The notes: generated from the sequence alone by a model not told the origin. A stretch of DNA of 64,000 nt from JAKAGZ01 sp963772675 (GCA_963772675.1 CAVYYF010000002.1:1-64000), one strand, 5' to 3'. Positions 19,073 to 28,737 are shown, counted from the first letter of the stretch. Translations and numbers: made by a program.

Positions 19073-20572
19073 ATGTTTAAACTAAAGTTTAATGCGGGCA
19101 ATAAAAAAATCAGTTATAAACCGGATTCAGTCAGTGTAAAATATTTTATAGATAACAAAAAGCTTGAAGCAGACCTTAAACAATTTGAGAGGGTTTCAGG
19201 TATAAAATTGTCAAGCCTGCAGAAGAAAACTTTTTTATCTGATAAAGGAAATGAAATCAGAATTTCCAAACCGGGCGGCAAGCCTGATGAATTTGCAATT
19301 GTAAAAGTTAAAATAGATGAAAACCTGTCTGCGGACTTTTTCAGGAATCACCTTGCAGGGTTTATTCAGAAAATATCAACAGAGGAAATTAAAAACCTCC
19401 ACATTTCAATACCTAAATATTCGGAATTCAAAAGCTTGTTTGACAGTGAAGAATATTTTTACCAGTCTTTTGTTGAAGGACTTAACCTTGGCAATTATTC
19501 ATTTGATAAGTATAAAAAATCAAAAGAAAAACCTTCTGAACTGAATGTCTCTTTTTATGCCGACAGTCAGAAAAAAATAAATTCAGCTTTGGCAAAAACA
19601 AAATCCGTTATGGAAGGAGTTAACTTCACAAAAGACTTACAGAATGAACCGGGCATTGCAGTTACACCAGCTGAATTAGCAAGAAGAATTCAAAATAAAT
19701 TCAGGGGAACAAAGGTAAGAGTTAGAGTTTTTAATGAGAAAGAAATTAAAAAAAGAAAAATGGGGGGACTTCTTGCTGTTGGAATGGGGAGTGCTAATCC
19801 ACCAAGATTTATAATCCTGGAATACAAAGGCTCCAAAAAGTCAAAAACTTTTTCATTAGTTGGAAAGGGGGTGACATTCGACGCGGGGGGAATTTCAATC
19901 AAGCCGGCAAGTAATATGGGAGAAATGAAGGCCGATATGTCAGGTGCTGCTGTTGTTGCGGGAACGCTACTTGCTGCTGCAAAAGCGAAACTGCCTGTCA
20001 ATATACTCGGTGTAATTCCATCCGCAGAAAATATGGTATCCGGCAGTGCCATGAGACCCGGCGATATTGTTGTAACCTCATCGGGTAAAAGTATTGAAGT
20101 AGACAATACAGATGCTGAAGGAAGAATGATACTTGCTGATGCTTTGCATTTCGCTTCTCAAAGAAATCCAAATGTAATAATTGACCTTGCTACACTTACG
20201 GGCGCGTGTGTTGTTGCACTTGGTGAATACGCCGCAGGATTGTTCACCAAAAATGATAAACTGGCCGAACAACTTTACAATTCCGGTATAAAAACTCACG
20301 ATCGTGTTTGGAGACTGCCAATGTGGGACGATTATAATGAATTGATTAAAAGTGATGTCGCAGATGTGAATAACGTTGGTAAAACCAGGTGGGGAGGAGC
20401 AATTACGGCTGCAAAGTTTCTTGAACATTTTGTTGATAAGAAAATTACCTGGGCTCACCTTGATATTGCAGGTCCGGCTATGGCAAATGATTTGAATAAT
20501 TACACACGGAAATATATGACGGGCTTTGGTGTGAGATTGTTATTCGATTATTTATCTGGCAAAGCAAATTAA
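19073..20572 (+). CDS. pepA: Leucyl aminopeptidase (M17)
   Basis: Cytosolic di-metal aminopeptidase that removes N-terminal residues from peptides. The 499-residue protein has the variable N-terminal domain (~1-170) and the catalytic domain with VGKGVTFDAGGISIKP (metal and catalytic lysine), MKADMSGAA and the signature NTDAEGRMILADAL. AGGUGG-like AGAGGTGG precedes the ATG. The gene sits 9 bases downstream of the DHH phosphoesterase, and its 3' end overlaps that of the convergent lolD by four bases. Length and motifs are complete. Confidence 0.95.
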   Translation: MFKLKFNAGNKKISYKPDSVSVKYFIDNKKLEADLKQFERVSGIKLSSLQKKTFLSDKGNEIRISKPGGKPDEFAIVKVKIDENLSADFFRNHLAGFIQKISTEEIKNLHISIPKYSEFKSLFDSEEYFYQSFVEGLNLGNYSFDKYKKSKEKPSELNVSFYADSQKKINSALAKTKSVMEGVNFTKDLQNEPGIAVTPAELARRIQNKFRGTKVRVRVFNEKEIKKRKMGGLLAVGMGSANPPRFIILEYKGSKKSKTFSLVGKGVTFDAGGISIKPASNMGEMKADMSGAAVVAGTLLAAAKAKLPVNILGVIPSAENMVSGSAMRPGDIVVTSSGKSIEVDNTDAEGRMILADALHFASQRNPNVIIDLATLTGACVVALGEYAAGLFTKNDKLAEQLYNSGIKTHDRVWRLPMWDDYNELIKSDVADVNNVGKTRWGGAITAAKFLEHFVDKKITWAHLDIAGPAMANDLNNYTRKYMTGFGVRLLFDYLSGKAN

Positions 20573-21252
20573 CTCTGAATAAGGCTTCCGTCTTTCATTT
20601 CAAAAACTTTATCGGCTAACTTTACGAGTCCTTTATTGTGAGTTACGATCACAAAAGTCTTATTGAATTTATCTCGCAGTTCAACAATAAGATTATGTAT
20701 TGCATCACTGTTGGCTGAATCGAGATTACCGGTTGGTTCGTCTGCGAAAATTACTTCAGGATCATTAGCGAGTGCGCGGGCGACTGCTACACGCTGTTGT
20801 TCACCACCTGAAAGCTCAGCAGGTTTATGTTCAACCCTTTGTGTAAGTCCGACACTTTCCAACAATTTCTTTGCTTTTTTAGAAGATTCGCTTAAGGACT
20901 TGCCCTCAATCATCTGTGGAATAGCCACGTTCTCCAGTGCAGTAAATTCGGGCAACAAATGATGAAATTGAAAAACCAAGCCGACATTTTTATTCCTGAA
21001 ATGTGCGAGCTTGTCATCACTGAGATTAAATATATCAAGTTCATTGTAAAGAACGTTTCCACTGTCAGGTCTGTCGAGGCCGGCAAGTAGATGAAGCAAA
21101 GTACTTTTTCCTGCGCCTGAAGCTCCGATAATAACAGAAATTTTATTGGCAATTATTTCCAGTGAAACTGATTTTAAAACTTCAAGTTTTATTTTTTTAT
21201 TGTTCTGGTAAGACTTAACCAGGTTATTTGCAGTTATCAATTTATCATTCAT
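20569..21252 (-). CDS. lolD: Lipoprotein-release ABC transporter ATPase LolD
   Basis: ATP-binding subunit of the LolCDE-type complex that extracts lipoproteins from the inner membrane. 227 residues with Walker A GASGAGKST (~42-50), Q-loop VFQFHHLLPEFTALENV, signature LSGGEQQRVAVARAL and Walker B VIFADEPTGNLDS. The family-typical FHHLLPEFTALENV distinguishes LolD/MacB-like ATPases. Last gene of a three-gene minus-strand operon with two permeases, 6 bases downstream of the second. Confidence 0.9.
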   Translation of the reverse strand: MNDKLITANNLVKSYQNNKKIKLEVLKSVSLEIIANKISVIIGASGAGKSTLLHLLAGLDRPDSGNVLYNELDIFNLSDDKLAHFRNKNVGLVFQFHHLLPEFTALENVAIPQMIEGKSLSESSKKAKKLLESVGLTQRVEHKPAELSGGEQQRVAVARALANDPEVIFADEPTGNLDSANSDAIHNLIVELRDKFNKTFVIVTHNKGLVKLADKVFEMKDGSLIQS

Positions 21253-21258
21253 TTAAGA

Positions 21259-22485
21259 TCATTCCCATTTGATTGCTTCGAGTGGATTTACCTTTGCTGC
21301 TTTCTTAGCCGGAAATATAGATGCAAGATAGGTCAGTAGCAGGGAAATGCCTGCTATAAAAAAGAAATCTGAAATTCTGATCTGCAATGGAAGCGCATCA
21401 ATTTTATATTGTGTTGGATCGAGAGGATAAATTTTATATTGTAATTGCAGGAAACAAATAAAATATCCGATTATCGATCCGGCAATTGTTCCGATTATGC
21501 CAATCAGCAAACCTTCGAATCTGAATATTCTCAATATAGATTTGTCCGTTGCTCCCATTGATCTCAGAATTCCTATATCTCTCTGTTTTTCAATCACCGA
21601 CATTGAAAGCGAACCCAAAATATTAAATGTAGCAACTGCAATTATCAATGAAAGAATAATATATGCTGTCCATCGTTCTATCCTCATAACAATGTAAAGA
21701 TCGCGATGAAAATCATACCATGTTGAAACGCTGTAATTATTCGGGCTAAGTTTTGCTGCAATTTGATCTTTTACATCAAAAGATGAATTTAGGTTGTCTA
21801 GTTTTATGTCATATCCCTGTATGTTTTTGCCATACCCTAAAATAGTTTGGGCAAAATTTAATGAAGAGAAAATATAGTTCGCATCGTAATCGTTATTGTT
21901 TGAGCTATATATACCAGCAAGAACAACTTTTTTTGTCAATGGCAAAGAAAACTGAGTAATAGCATTTTCAATTCCAACCGGGGAAACAATAGTTAAAGTA
22001 TCTCCTATCAATGCTTCAAGACGATCCGCCAATGTAAGCCCGAGAATTATATGTGGAATGTTATTCTGGTCGGTCAAATTATATTTGCCGTAAAGTACGC
22101 TTGATTTCATATTATAAACACTGTCGCCTTCATCCGCCGAAATGCCTTTCAGATTTACAATCTGTGTCAGTTTATCCCTGTAGATCAAAATCTTCCCGCT
22201 TACATAAGGAGATACACCTGTTACTTCGGGATTATCAAGAATAATTTTTTTAGCTTCATTACTGTGAGCCATAGCATTTGCAGATATCATTTCTACGCGA
22301 ACATTTGGATCAAAATTCATCAGGTAAGAAGTTACAAGATTACCGAATCCGTTGAAGACAGAAAGCACAACAATCAAAGCGGCAACTCCTATGGTTATTC
22401 CCGTAACGGATAGTATCGAAATAATAGTTATAAAATTTAGCTTGTGTTTACTGAGCAGATATCTTTTCGATATGAATGACTTCAA
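21259..22485 (-). CDS. lolE: LolC/E-type ABC transporter permease (second)
   Basis: 408-residue permease with one N-terminal transmembrane helix (~18-42), a periplasmic MacB-like domain and three C-terminal helices (~275-300, 320-345, 370-395). It begins with FISKRYLLSKHKLNFIT and ends in AKKAAKVNPLEAIKWE, the usual FtsX/LolE ends. A SVIEKQRDIGILRSMGA coupling helix faces the ATPase. Lies between the first permease and lolD with 6-base gaps, consistent with a LolC-LolE heterodimer; which of the two is C or E is not certain. Confidence 0.88.
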   Translation of the reverse strand: MKSFISKRYLLSKHKLNFITIISILSVTGITIGVAALIVVLSVFNGFGNLVTSYLMNFDPNVRVEMISANAMAHSNEAKKIILDNPEVTGVSPYVSGKILIYRDKLTQIVNLKGISADEGDSVYNMKSSVLYGKYNLTDQNNIPHIILGLTLADRLEALIGDTLTIVSPVGIENAITQFSLPLTKKVVLAGIYSSNNNDYDANYIFSSLNFAQTILGYGKNIQGYDIKLDNLNSSFDVKDQIAAKLSPNNYSVSTWYDFHRDLYIVMRIERWTAYIILSLIIAVATFNILGSLSMSVIEKQRDIGILRSMGATDKSILRIFRFEGLLIGIIGTIAGSIIGYFICFLQLQYKIYPLDPTQYKIDALPLQIRISDFFFIAGISLLLTYLASIFPAKKAAKVNPLEAIKWE

Positions 22486-22491
22486 ATCTCA

Positions 22492-23712
22492 TTAGTTAAA
22501 CCTTATTGCATTTATGGGATTGATCTTTGCTGCAATAAAGCTTGGAACAACTGATGCAAATATGCAGAGTACAAAAGTAATTGCAGAAACAAGAACAAAA
22601 GTATTAATGGAAAGTAATATCGGGACAGTCGACATCATATAAACAGAAGAAGGGATTGATATTATATGAAAGTGCAATTGAATAAATGAGAGTATGTAAG
22701 CCAGCAGATTTCCGATAATAATTCCTATTAACGCAAGGAAAATTCCCTGGTATAAAAAGATGGAAATTATTTGTTTCTTTTTTGCACCTAGTGATTTTAA
22801 TATGCCTATTGACCGAGTTTTTTCAAGAACGATCATTAAAAGTGTCCCAACTATATTAAATGCTGCAACAATAATTATTAAAGCGAGAATTATTGGTATC
22901 GGTTTCTTTTGTAGTTCAATCCATGTGAAAATATTTCTGTGCATCTGGTAGATCGATTTTACATTGTTCGGGTAGGTCAATGTGTTTGAAAGGTAAGTTG
23001 TCAGGCTGTCAATCTTTGATATATTTTTTGCTTTAATGTCATAACCAGTAATGTTATCTCCAAGGCTAAACAAATCCTGTGCTGATTTCAAACTCACGTA
23101 AGCATTCAGATCATCATACTGAGCCATACCGCTTTCAAAAATTCCTGTAACAACAAATCTTTCAATGTTTGGTGGATTTTCCGCAGAGGGTATTTTATCT
23201 GCACTTAAACCAAAAAGGGTTACCTTACTGCCAATCTTTACCAATAATTTATTAGCTAGTTTCTTTCCTATAACAATAGAAGGGAGATCAGAATCCTTGA
23301 GATCAAGATTTCCTTCGACAAGATTCTGGCGAAGTCCGGTCCACTTATCAGTGGCTCTGATACCTTTAATGTTAACACCGTCCTTTATTTTCCCGGAACT
23401 GATTATTGCAAGCTTTGAAACGAATGGATTTATAGCAACGACGGATTTATCCAGATTTTTTTCTAGTTCAGGCAGAACAACATGATAATCAGGCAAAATT
23501 GTTTGATAGGAGTTTATTTCTATGTGCGAATCGAAGTCTATTATTTTGGACGTTAAAGTATTGGCAAAGCCATTTAAAATACTAAGCGCGATAATTAATG
23601 TTGCAACTCCCAGAGCTATTCCTAGTATCGAAATGGTGGAGATAAAAGTGATAAACTTTGAGTCCTTTCTTGATAGGGTATATTTTTTTGATATGAAAAA
23701 AGGAAGATACAT
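22492..23712 (-). CDS. lolC: LolC/E-type ABC transporter permease (first)
   Basis: 406 residues with the same architecture as its downstream neighbour: FFISKKYTLSRKDSKFITFIS at the N-terminus, first helix ~20-45, periplasmic domain, coupling helix VLEKTRSIGILKSLGAKKKQI, three C-terminal helices, and AAKINPINAIRFN at the end. Two different FtsX-type permeases plus LolD make the full lipoprotein export set. As first gene of the operon it is preceded by an AT-rich region; start ATG at 23712 is the first in frame. Confidence 0.88.
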   Translation of the reverse strand: MYLPFFISKKYTLSRKDSKFITFISTISILGIALGVATLIIALSILNGFANTLTSKIIDFDSHIEINSYQTILPDYHVVLPELEKNLDKSVVAINPFVSKLAIISSGKIKDGVNIKGIRATDKWTGLRQNLVEGNLDLKDSDLPSIVIGKKLANKLLVKIGSKVTLFGLSADKIPSAENPPNIERFVVTGIFESGMAQYDDLNAYVSLKSAQDLFSLGDNITGYDIKAKNISKIDSLTTYLSNTLTYPNNVKSIYQMHRNIFTWIELQKKPIPIILALIIIVAAFNIVGTLLMIVLEKTRSIGILKSLGAKKKQIISIFLYQGIFLALIGIIIGNLLAYILSFIQLHFHIISIPSSVYMMSTVPILLSINTFVLVSAITFVLCIFASVVPSFIAAKINPINAIRFN

Positions 23713-23907
23713 TTACATATTTCTGTTGCTAATTCAGATTCAATTTAATTATGAAATAATGAAGAAAAAAAGTTTCAAATAGCATTAAATACTAAAAGAG
23801 ACGAAACAATATAGTCCAAAAGATTGTTTTTTTGAAGCCTTTAATCTATATTTAAAATCTATATTTAAATTTACTGGACGAAATTGTTCCTGATTTTGTC
23901 TGTTTCA

Positions 23908-23983
23908 CGGGGCGTAGCGTAGCCCGGTTCATCGCGCCTGCTTTGGGAGCAGGAGGTCGCAGGTTCGAATCCTGCCGCCCCGA
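23908..23983 (+). tRNA. tRNA-Pro (TGG)
   Basis: Acceptor CGGGGCG (23908-23914) pairs with CGCCCCG (23976-23982). Anticodon arm CCTGC-TTTGGGA-GCAGG gives anticodon TGG. T arm GCAGG-TTCGAAT-CCTGC is perfect. Discriminator A; the CCA end is not encoded. Confidence 0.97.
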
Positions 23984-24045
23984 CAGAAAAGTTTGTTCTT
24001 AAGCTTATGATTATTGCTAAATATACATTAACCAATTGTTCATAT

Positions 24046-24119
24046 GCGCCCATAGCTCAATTGGATAGAGCAACAGCCTTCTAAGCTGTAGGTTAGTGGT
24101 TCGAGTCCACTTGGGCGTA
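24046..24119 (+). tRNA. tRNA-Arg (TCT)
   Basis: Acceptor GCGCCCA (24046-24052) pairs with TGGGCGT (24112-24118), with a G-U first pair. Anticodon arm ACAGC-CTTCTAA-GCTGT gives TCT. T loop TTCGAGT. CCA not encoded. Confidence 0.96.
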
Positions 24120-24156
24120 CAAGTTTTTAATTTGTGATTCAAAATTTAACCTAGAT

Positions 24157-24231
24157 GGTGAGCGTAGCTCAGTTGGTTAGAGCACCAGGTTGTGGCCCTG
24201 GGGGTCGTGGGTTCAAATCCCATCGCTCACC
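24157..24231 (+). tRNA. tRNA-His (GTG)
   Basis: Acceptor GTGAGCG (24158-24164) pairs with CGCTCAC (24224-24230). The extra G at 24157 faces C at 24231, the G-1:C73 pair that marks histidine tRNA. Anticodon arm CCAGG-TTGTGGC-CCTGG gives GTG. CCA not encoded. Confidence 0.97.
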
Positions 24232-24254
24232 CTGCTCATTATAATTTTTCATCA

Positions 24255-24326
24255 GGCCCCATCGTCTAGTGGTTAGGACATCGCCCTTTCACGGCGGTAA
24301 CAGGGGTTCAAATCCCCTTGGGGTCA
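24255..24326 (+). tRNA. tRNA-Glu (TTC)
   Basis: Acceptor GGCCCCA (24255-24261) pairs with TGGGGTC (24319-24325). Anticodon arm CCGCC-family stem with loop CTTTCAC gives anticodon TTC. T arm GGGG-TTCAAAT-CCCC. CCA not encoded. Last of the four-gene cluster. Confidence 0.96.
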
Positions 24327-24474
24327 CTAAGCTCGAAGCGCTTTTTGTTATAATAAATATCGAAAAGGGTTTTTTAATTCCTTAAAATCGTTTTGTACAA
24401 AATCTTTATAAAAATGTTTAAGGCTTTTTTTATTTTCTTGTTTTAACACTTTCTGAATTGATATTAAAAATGAT

Positions 24475-24482
24475 TATTTTTG
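24475..24482 (+). promoter_or_regulatory. Candidate -7 box before the aminotransferase
   Basis: TATTTTTG fits TAnnTTTG and lies 30 bases before ATG 24512. No TTG at the usual -33 distance, so this is tentative. Confidence 0.3.
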
Positions 24483-24511
24483 ACAGGAAAGATTCATAAT
24501 CAATTTTAGTG

Positions 24512-25810
24512 ATGAGAAATAATAAAAAATTTTTGCCGGACATAAACCTAAATCTTAATGTTAGGGGAATTCCTCAATCAGCAACCTTAGCAATTAATGA
24601 AAAAAGCAATACTCTTCGTAACGAAGGCAGAACTATTTTTAAGCTCGGATTGGGGCAGTCTCCTTTTCCGGTGCCTGAGCCCGTCGTAGAAGAACTAAAG
24701 GTTAATGCATATCAAAAAGATTATCTCCCCGTTAAAGGATTGCCTCAGTTAAGAGAAGCAGTTGCAGAGTACCATTGCAGAGTAAACGGTACAAATCATA
24801 ATGCCGAAGATGTGTTAATAGGTCCCGGCTCAAAAGAATTAATGTTTCTGCTTCAATTTGTTTACTACGGTGATTTGGTAATTCCTACCCCTAGCTGGGT
24901 TTCCTACGCACCGCAGGCACATATCATAGGAAGGCATGTGAGATGGATAAAGACACAAGCAGAAAATGATTGGAAATTAACCGCGGAAGAATTAATCGAA
25001 CATTGCAAAGATGACCCGCTTAAACCGAGAATTGTAATATTGAATTATCCTTCAAATCCAACTGGAATTACTTATACCCTGGAGGAACTAAAAAAGATTG
25101 CGCAAATGGCTAGACATCATAAGCTTATTCTTCTTTCAGATGAAATTTACGGCGAGCTTCATCATAAAGGAAAACATATCTCAATTGCAAAATATTATCC
25201 GGAAGGCACAATTATTAGCGGGGGATTAAGCAAATGGTGCGGCGCAGGAGGTTGGAGAATCGGAACGTTCACTTTTCCTTCCTCATTAAGATGGCTGCTT
25301 GATGCGATGGCTGCTGTTGCGAGTGAGACGTTCACTTCAACAAGCGCACCTATTCAATATGCCGCCGTTAGAGCGTATAGAGGCGGAACAGAGATAGAAA
25401 AGTATTTATGGGACACAAGGCGTATTTTAGAAAAGCTCGGAACAAGAATAGCCAGGCAATTAAAAGATGCGGGCATTTCGGTTTCCATGCCCCAGGGGGC
25501 ATTTTATCTATTTCCTGATTTCAAGCCTTTTAAAGAATTGCTTCAGACCAGGGGTATTGTAAACAGCCTTCAATTATGTGAAACTTTGCTGGAGGACGCG
25601 GGCGTAGCCATTCTTCCCGGCATTGCTTTCGGACGCCCGCCGGAAGAATTAACTGCAAGGCTTGCATATGTCGATTTTGACGGTGTTAAAGCCTTATCAG
25701 CTGTTCAGCAGATGAGATCGCACAAAGAAATTAACGACGAATATCTTGATAGATATTGTGCTGCAACATTGGAAGCTGTTGATCTTATCTGTGCCTGGTT
25801 GAGATATTAG
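24512..25810 (+). CDS. Class I/II PLP-dependent aminotransferase
   Basis: 432-residue fold-type I aminotransferase. The cofactor sites are visible: NYPSNPTG (~172-179), LSDEIYGELH (~203-212) with the pyridine-binding aspartate, and GGLSKWCGAGGWRIGTF (~234-250) with the Schiff-base lysine. ATG 24512 is preferred over the overlapping GTG at 24509. The closing helix, HKEINDEYLDRYCAATLEAV, recurs in a degraded copy right behind the stop. Substrate cannot be told; aspartate- or alanine-type use is plausible. It is the first protein gene after the tRNA cluster. Confidence 0.85.
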   Translation: MRNNKKFLPDINLNLNVRGIPQSATLAINEKSNTLRNEGRTIFKLGLGQSPFPVPEPVVEELKVNAYQKDYLPVKGLPQLREAVAEYHCRVNGTNHNAEDVLIGPGSKELMFLLQFVYYGDLVIPTPSWVSYAPQAHIIGRHVRWIKTQAENDWKLTAEELIEHCKDDPLKPRIVILNYPSNPTGITYTLEELKKIAQMARHHKLILLSDEIYGELHHKGKHISIAKYYPEGTIISGGLSKWCGAGGWRIGTFTFPSSLRWLLDAMAAVASETFTSTSAPIQYAAVRAYRGGTEIEKYLWDTRRILEKLGTRIARQLKDAGISVSMPQGAFYLFPDFKPFKELLQTRGIVNSLQLCETLLEDAGVAILPGIAFGRPPEELTARLAYVDFDGVKALSAVQQMRSHKEINDEYLDRYCAATLEAVDLICAWLRY

Positions 25811-25835
25811 TAGACATTGGTGTTTAAGCTATTTC

Positions 25836-25928
25836 CATGAAAAAATAGATGATAAATTTATAGCTAAATACTGCAAAAAATCACTTGAAGCAATAAAGAT
25901 AATCTACAACTGGAGCAATAAGTTATAG
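25836..25928 (+). pseudogene. Remnant of a second aminotransferase C-terminus
   Basis: The 30 codons from 25836 read HEKIDDKFIAKYCKKSLEAI...NWSNKL-stop and align without gaps to the last 28-30 residues of the intact aminotransferase upstream (HKEINDEYLDRYCAATLEAV...). No start or the rest of the gene is present, and the frame is closed just upstream. This is best read as the tail of a former tandem paralogue after deletion of the rest. Confidence 0.75.
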
Positions 25929-26049
25929 TGATCATTTCCGATTTTTTTCTAGATTTATTGATTTATTTTGACCGGAAATTTGAATACTACAAATTCATTT
26001 CTTAAATTCAGCACGCTTTTAAATTCTTCTAAAAAAACCATTTATAGCT

Positions 26050-26991
26050 ATGAGAATCACAAAACCAAATAAATTGAAAAAAGGCTCTCTGATCGGAGTC
26101 ATTTCGCCAGCCTCGTCACCGGATGATTTATCAACTGTTGAAAGCGGAGTTAATTACCTTGAAAAACTCGGTTACAGAGTAGAGGTCGGCAAAAATGTGG
26201 GACTGAATCACGGCTACCTTGCCGGAACGGATCAGGAGAGATTGGAAGATTTTCATTATATGTTAAGGAAAAAGGACGTAAAAGCCATATTCTGTGTCAG
26301 AGGGGGATACGGTACTCCCAGGCTTCTGGACAAAATTGATTACAGCCTGATCAGAAAGAATCCTAAAATTTTAGTAGGCTACAGCGACATCACTGCTCTG
26401 CAGATGGCAATTATTAAAAGAACGGGATTAGTAACTTTCGCCGGACCGATGGTTTCTACTGATTTTCATAATAATGTCAGCCCTTTTACTGAGGAAATGT
26501 TCTGGAGACTTTTAACTTCAAATAAAAAATTTGGAAACGTTAAACAGCCTGATAACGAAAAAATATTTGAACTTCACAAGGGACATGCAAAGGGTAGAAT
26601 TTTGGGAGGCAATCTTTCGGTATTCACTTCATTGGCGGGCACGCAGTTTATGCCCGAGCTTAAAGAAAAAATTTTGTTGCTTGAAGAAATTGGTGAGTTA
26701 CCTTACAGGATTGACAGGCTATTAAATCAGCTAAGACTGAATAAAGTTTTTGCACAAATAAAAGGTGTAATTCTCGGAAGTTTTATAGACTGCAATGAGC
26801 ATGATCCCATGAAAAAAACCTTATCTTTAGGCGAAGTTATATGTGAATACCTGGAAGGCACAAAGATGCCCGTAGTTTATAATTTCAAACATGGACATAT
26901 CCGAAATAACATAACTGTACCATTTGGAATTATGGCGAGGCTGAATACTTCAAAAGGGAGTATAGAATATACCGAAGGTGCTGTAAGTTAA
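26050..26991 (+). CDS. LD-carboxypeptidase (peptidase S66)
   Basis: 313-residue member of the LdcA/MccF family, which cleaves the L-D bond between residues 3 and 4 of peptidoglycan tetrapeptides during wall recycling. LIGVISPASSP at the start, CVRGGYGTPRLLD (~92-104), the nucleophile region LVGYSDITALQ with serine ~117 and GGNLSVFTSLAGT (~204-216) are family landmarks; the catalytic Glu and His are in LLLEEIGELPYRIDR and NFKHGHIRNN. No signal peptide, so cytoplasmic. Stand-alone gene. Confidence 0.9.
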   Translation: MRITKPNKLKKGSLIGVISPASSPDDLSTVESGVNYLEKLGYRVEVGKNVGLNHGYLAGTDQERLEDFHYMLRKKDVKAIFCVRGGYGTPRLLDKIDYSLIRKNPKILVGYSDITALQMAIIKRTGLVTFAGPMVSTDFHNNVSPFTEEMFWRLLTSNKKFGNVKQPDNEKIFELHKGHAKGRILGGNLSVFTSLAGTQFMPELKEKILLLEEIGELPYRIDRLLNQLRLNKVFAQIKGVILGSFIDCNEHDPMKKTLSLGEVICEYLEGTKMPVVYNFKHGHIRNNITVPFGIMARLNTSKGSIEYTEGAVS

Positions 26992-27023
26992 TTATTATAA
27001 ATTTAATTAGTTATAAGATTTAT

Positions 27024-27860
27024 TTAATTGGAATTCTGCAGAAAAGTAAAATACTTGTTTTCATAATATCCTTTGGCTTCGTTAGCTAATTCAGGATTTC
27101 TGTAAATTGCAAACAAACTCGATCCGCTCCCGGACATTAAAACAAAGTCTGCTCCCATCTCGTAAAGTTCTTCCTTTAATGATTGAATAGCCTGAAATTC
27201 CTCCGTCACAGGCTTTTCAAAATCATTAGATATCAATTCCCTGAAATTATCAAGTTTTAATTTTCCACTTCTGTACAATTCGATTAATGATAAAGCGGGT
27301 TTAGCTGGTTGGATCTTTTCATAAGCCCACTTTGTGGATACAAATATTCCCGGGTTTATAAGGAAAATCGGGTAGTCAATTTTAAAATCTATCTGTTCCA
27401 GTACCTCTCCTTTTGATGATGCGAAAGAAGGGTAGGGATTTAAAAAGAACGGCACATCCGAACCGATCTTTTCAGCTATTTCATTCAATGCGAGGGAATC
27501 GAGATTAAGCTTGAAAAGGCTGTTTAAAGTTTTGAGTGCTGACGCGGCGTCCGAGCTTCCACCTCCGAGTCCAGCACCGATAGGGATACCCTTTGACAAA
27601 TGAATTTTAACTTTCAATTTTTTCTTCGTGAAATCTTCCAGTATAGATTTGGCTTTTATAACCAGATTATCTTTTTCAGAGTTCAACGCTTCATTATCTG
27701 TTTCGAACATAAACCTATCTGATTCAGAAAATATGAGTGTGTCAAAAATATCAACCGGGTAGAATATAGTTTCTATATCGTGAAAGCCGTCAGGACGCTT
27801 GCTGACTACATTCAATCCGAAATTAATTTTAGCAGGTGTTTTAACTGTTACGTTTTCCAT
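27024..27860 (-). CDS. ispE: 4-diphosphocytidyl-2-C-methyl-D-erythritol kinase
   Basis: GHMP kinase of the non-mevalonate isoprenoid pathway. 278 residues; PAKINFGLNVVSKRPDGFHDIET (~9-31) is the IspE N-terminus and PIGAGLGGGSSDAASAL (~91-107) the ATP-binding glycine-rich loop. MSGSGSSLFA near the C-terminus is the third GHMP motif. Last gene of a minus-strand operon; its start overlaps the methyltransferase gene by 20 bases, so translation is likely coupled. Confidence 0.95.
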   Translation of the reverse strand: MENVTVKTPAKINFGLNVVSKRPDGFHDIETIFYPVDIFDTLIFSESDRFMFETDNEALNSEKDNLVIKAKSILEDFTKKKLKVKIHLSKGIPIGAGLGGGSSDAASALKTLNSLFKLNLDSLALNEIAEKIGSDVPFFLNPYPSFASSKGEVLEQIDFKIDYPIFLINPGIFVSTKWAYEKIQPAKPALSLIELYRSGKLKLDNFRELISNDFEKPVTEEFQAIQSLKEELYEMGADFVLMSGSGSSLFAIYRNPELANEAKGYYENKYFTFLQNSN

Positions 27861-28737
27861 CTATCACTTTTTTAATTTCTTTGATATGCTCGGGCGCTGA
27901 ACCGCAGCACGAGCCGACGTATGATGGCGATAGTTTTCTGTATTCATTTATTATATTTGAGTAATCTTCAGGCGGTATACCGCATTGGATATCAGTATCA
28001 GTAAAAGAGCCATCACCACAATTAAGATAAAGCCCCCAGTTTGCAGGGAAGTCAATTTCTGCTTTTGCTTTTTCCATTGTTGAGGGAAGAATGCAATTAA
28101 ACCCGATTGCCAGTGCTTTTGAATCATTCAGGAACTTCAATATTTCCGATAATTTTTCTCCCGAAAGTAATCTCAATTTATCGGTGAAAAATAAACTTAT
28201 TATGTAAGGTATGTCATTTTTATCGCAATATTTAGTGATGATCTTTATTTCATCTAAATGGCTGTGCGTTTCATTAAGGATAAAATTAACACCGTTTTCC
28301 ATCAGTAAATCAATGTGCTTTTTATGATTTTGTTCAAGCTCACGTTTTGAAATTGTTCTTTCAGTCTGGTAACAATCTTCGGCTGGAGCATTGGAGCCGG
28401 CGATCAAAACCGGGAGATCGCCTACTGCTTTTTTAGCAAGCTTTACTGCTCGTTTAACTAGTTGTTTGGAACCGCTTTTTTTAATCCCTTTTGTATCCGT
28501 TGGGTTTGTATTAAAAGTATTTGTGGTGATAATATCAGCACCGGCATTGATATATTCCTTGTGCAGTTCAATTACAAGTTCAGGGTGTGTGATGTTTGCA
28601 ATCGACATCCAGAGGTCTTTGTGGGATTTTACTCCTTTCTGCTGAAGCAGGCTTCCCATAGCGCCGTCAAGTATTAGGGGACGGCCTATTCTTTTTGAAA
28701 GAGAAAAAATATTGACATCACTTTTTAACTTTAACAT
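27841..28737 (-). CDS. Homocysteine S-methyltransferase family protein
   Basis: 298 residues forming one homocysteine-binding TIM barrel. LILDGAMGSLLQQKG (~20-34), TTNTFNTNP (~75-83), FNCILPSTM and the zinc ligands GSCCGSAPEHI (~277-287) are all present. The methyl donor domain of MetH is absent, so it is a MmuM/BHMT-like enzyme using a small methyl donor, or works with another protein. It overlaps ispE downstream and the GT9 gene upstream by 20 bases each, an unusual but tightly coupled trio. Confidence 0.85.
   Translation of the reverse strand: MLKLKSDVNIFSLSKRIGRPLILDGAMGSLLQQKGVKSHKDLWMSIANITHPELVIELHKEYINAGADIITTNTFNTNPTDTKGIKKSGSKQLVKRAVKLAKKAVGDLPVLIAGSNAPAEDCYQTERTISKRELEQNHKKHIDLLMENGVNFILNETHSHLDEIKIITKYCDKNDIPYIISLFFTDKLRLLSGEKLSEILKFLNDSKALAIGFNCILPSTMEKAKAEIDFPANWGLYLNCGDGSFTDTDIQCGIPPEDYSNIINEYRKLSPSYVGSCCGSAPEHIKEIKKVIDGKRNS

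Noticed and set aside
23871..24053. Open frame on the minus strand
   Set aside because: It runs antisense through the tRNA-Pro gene; a shadow, not a protein gene.
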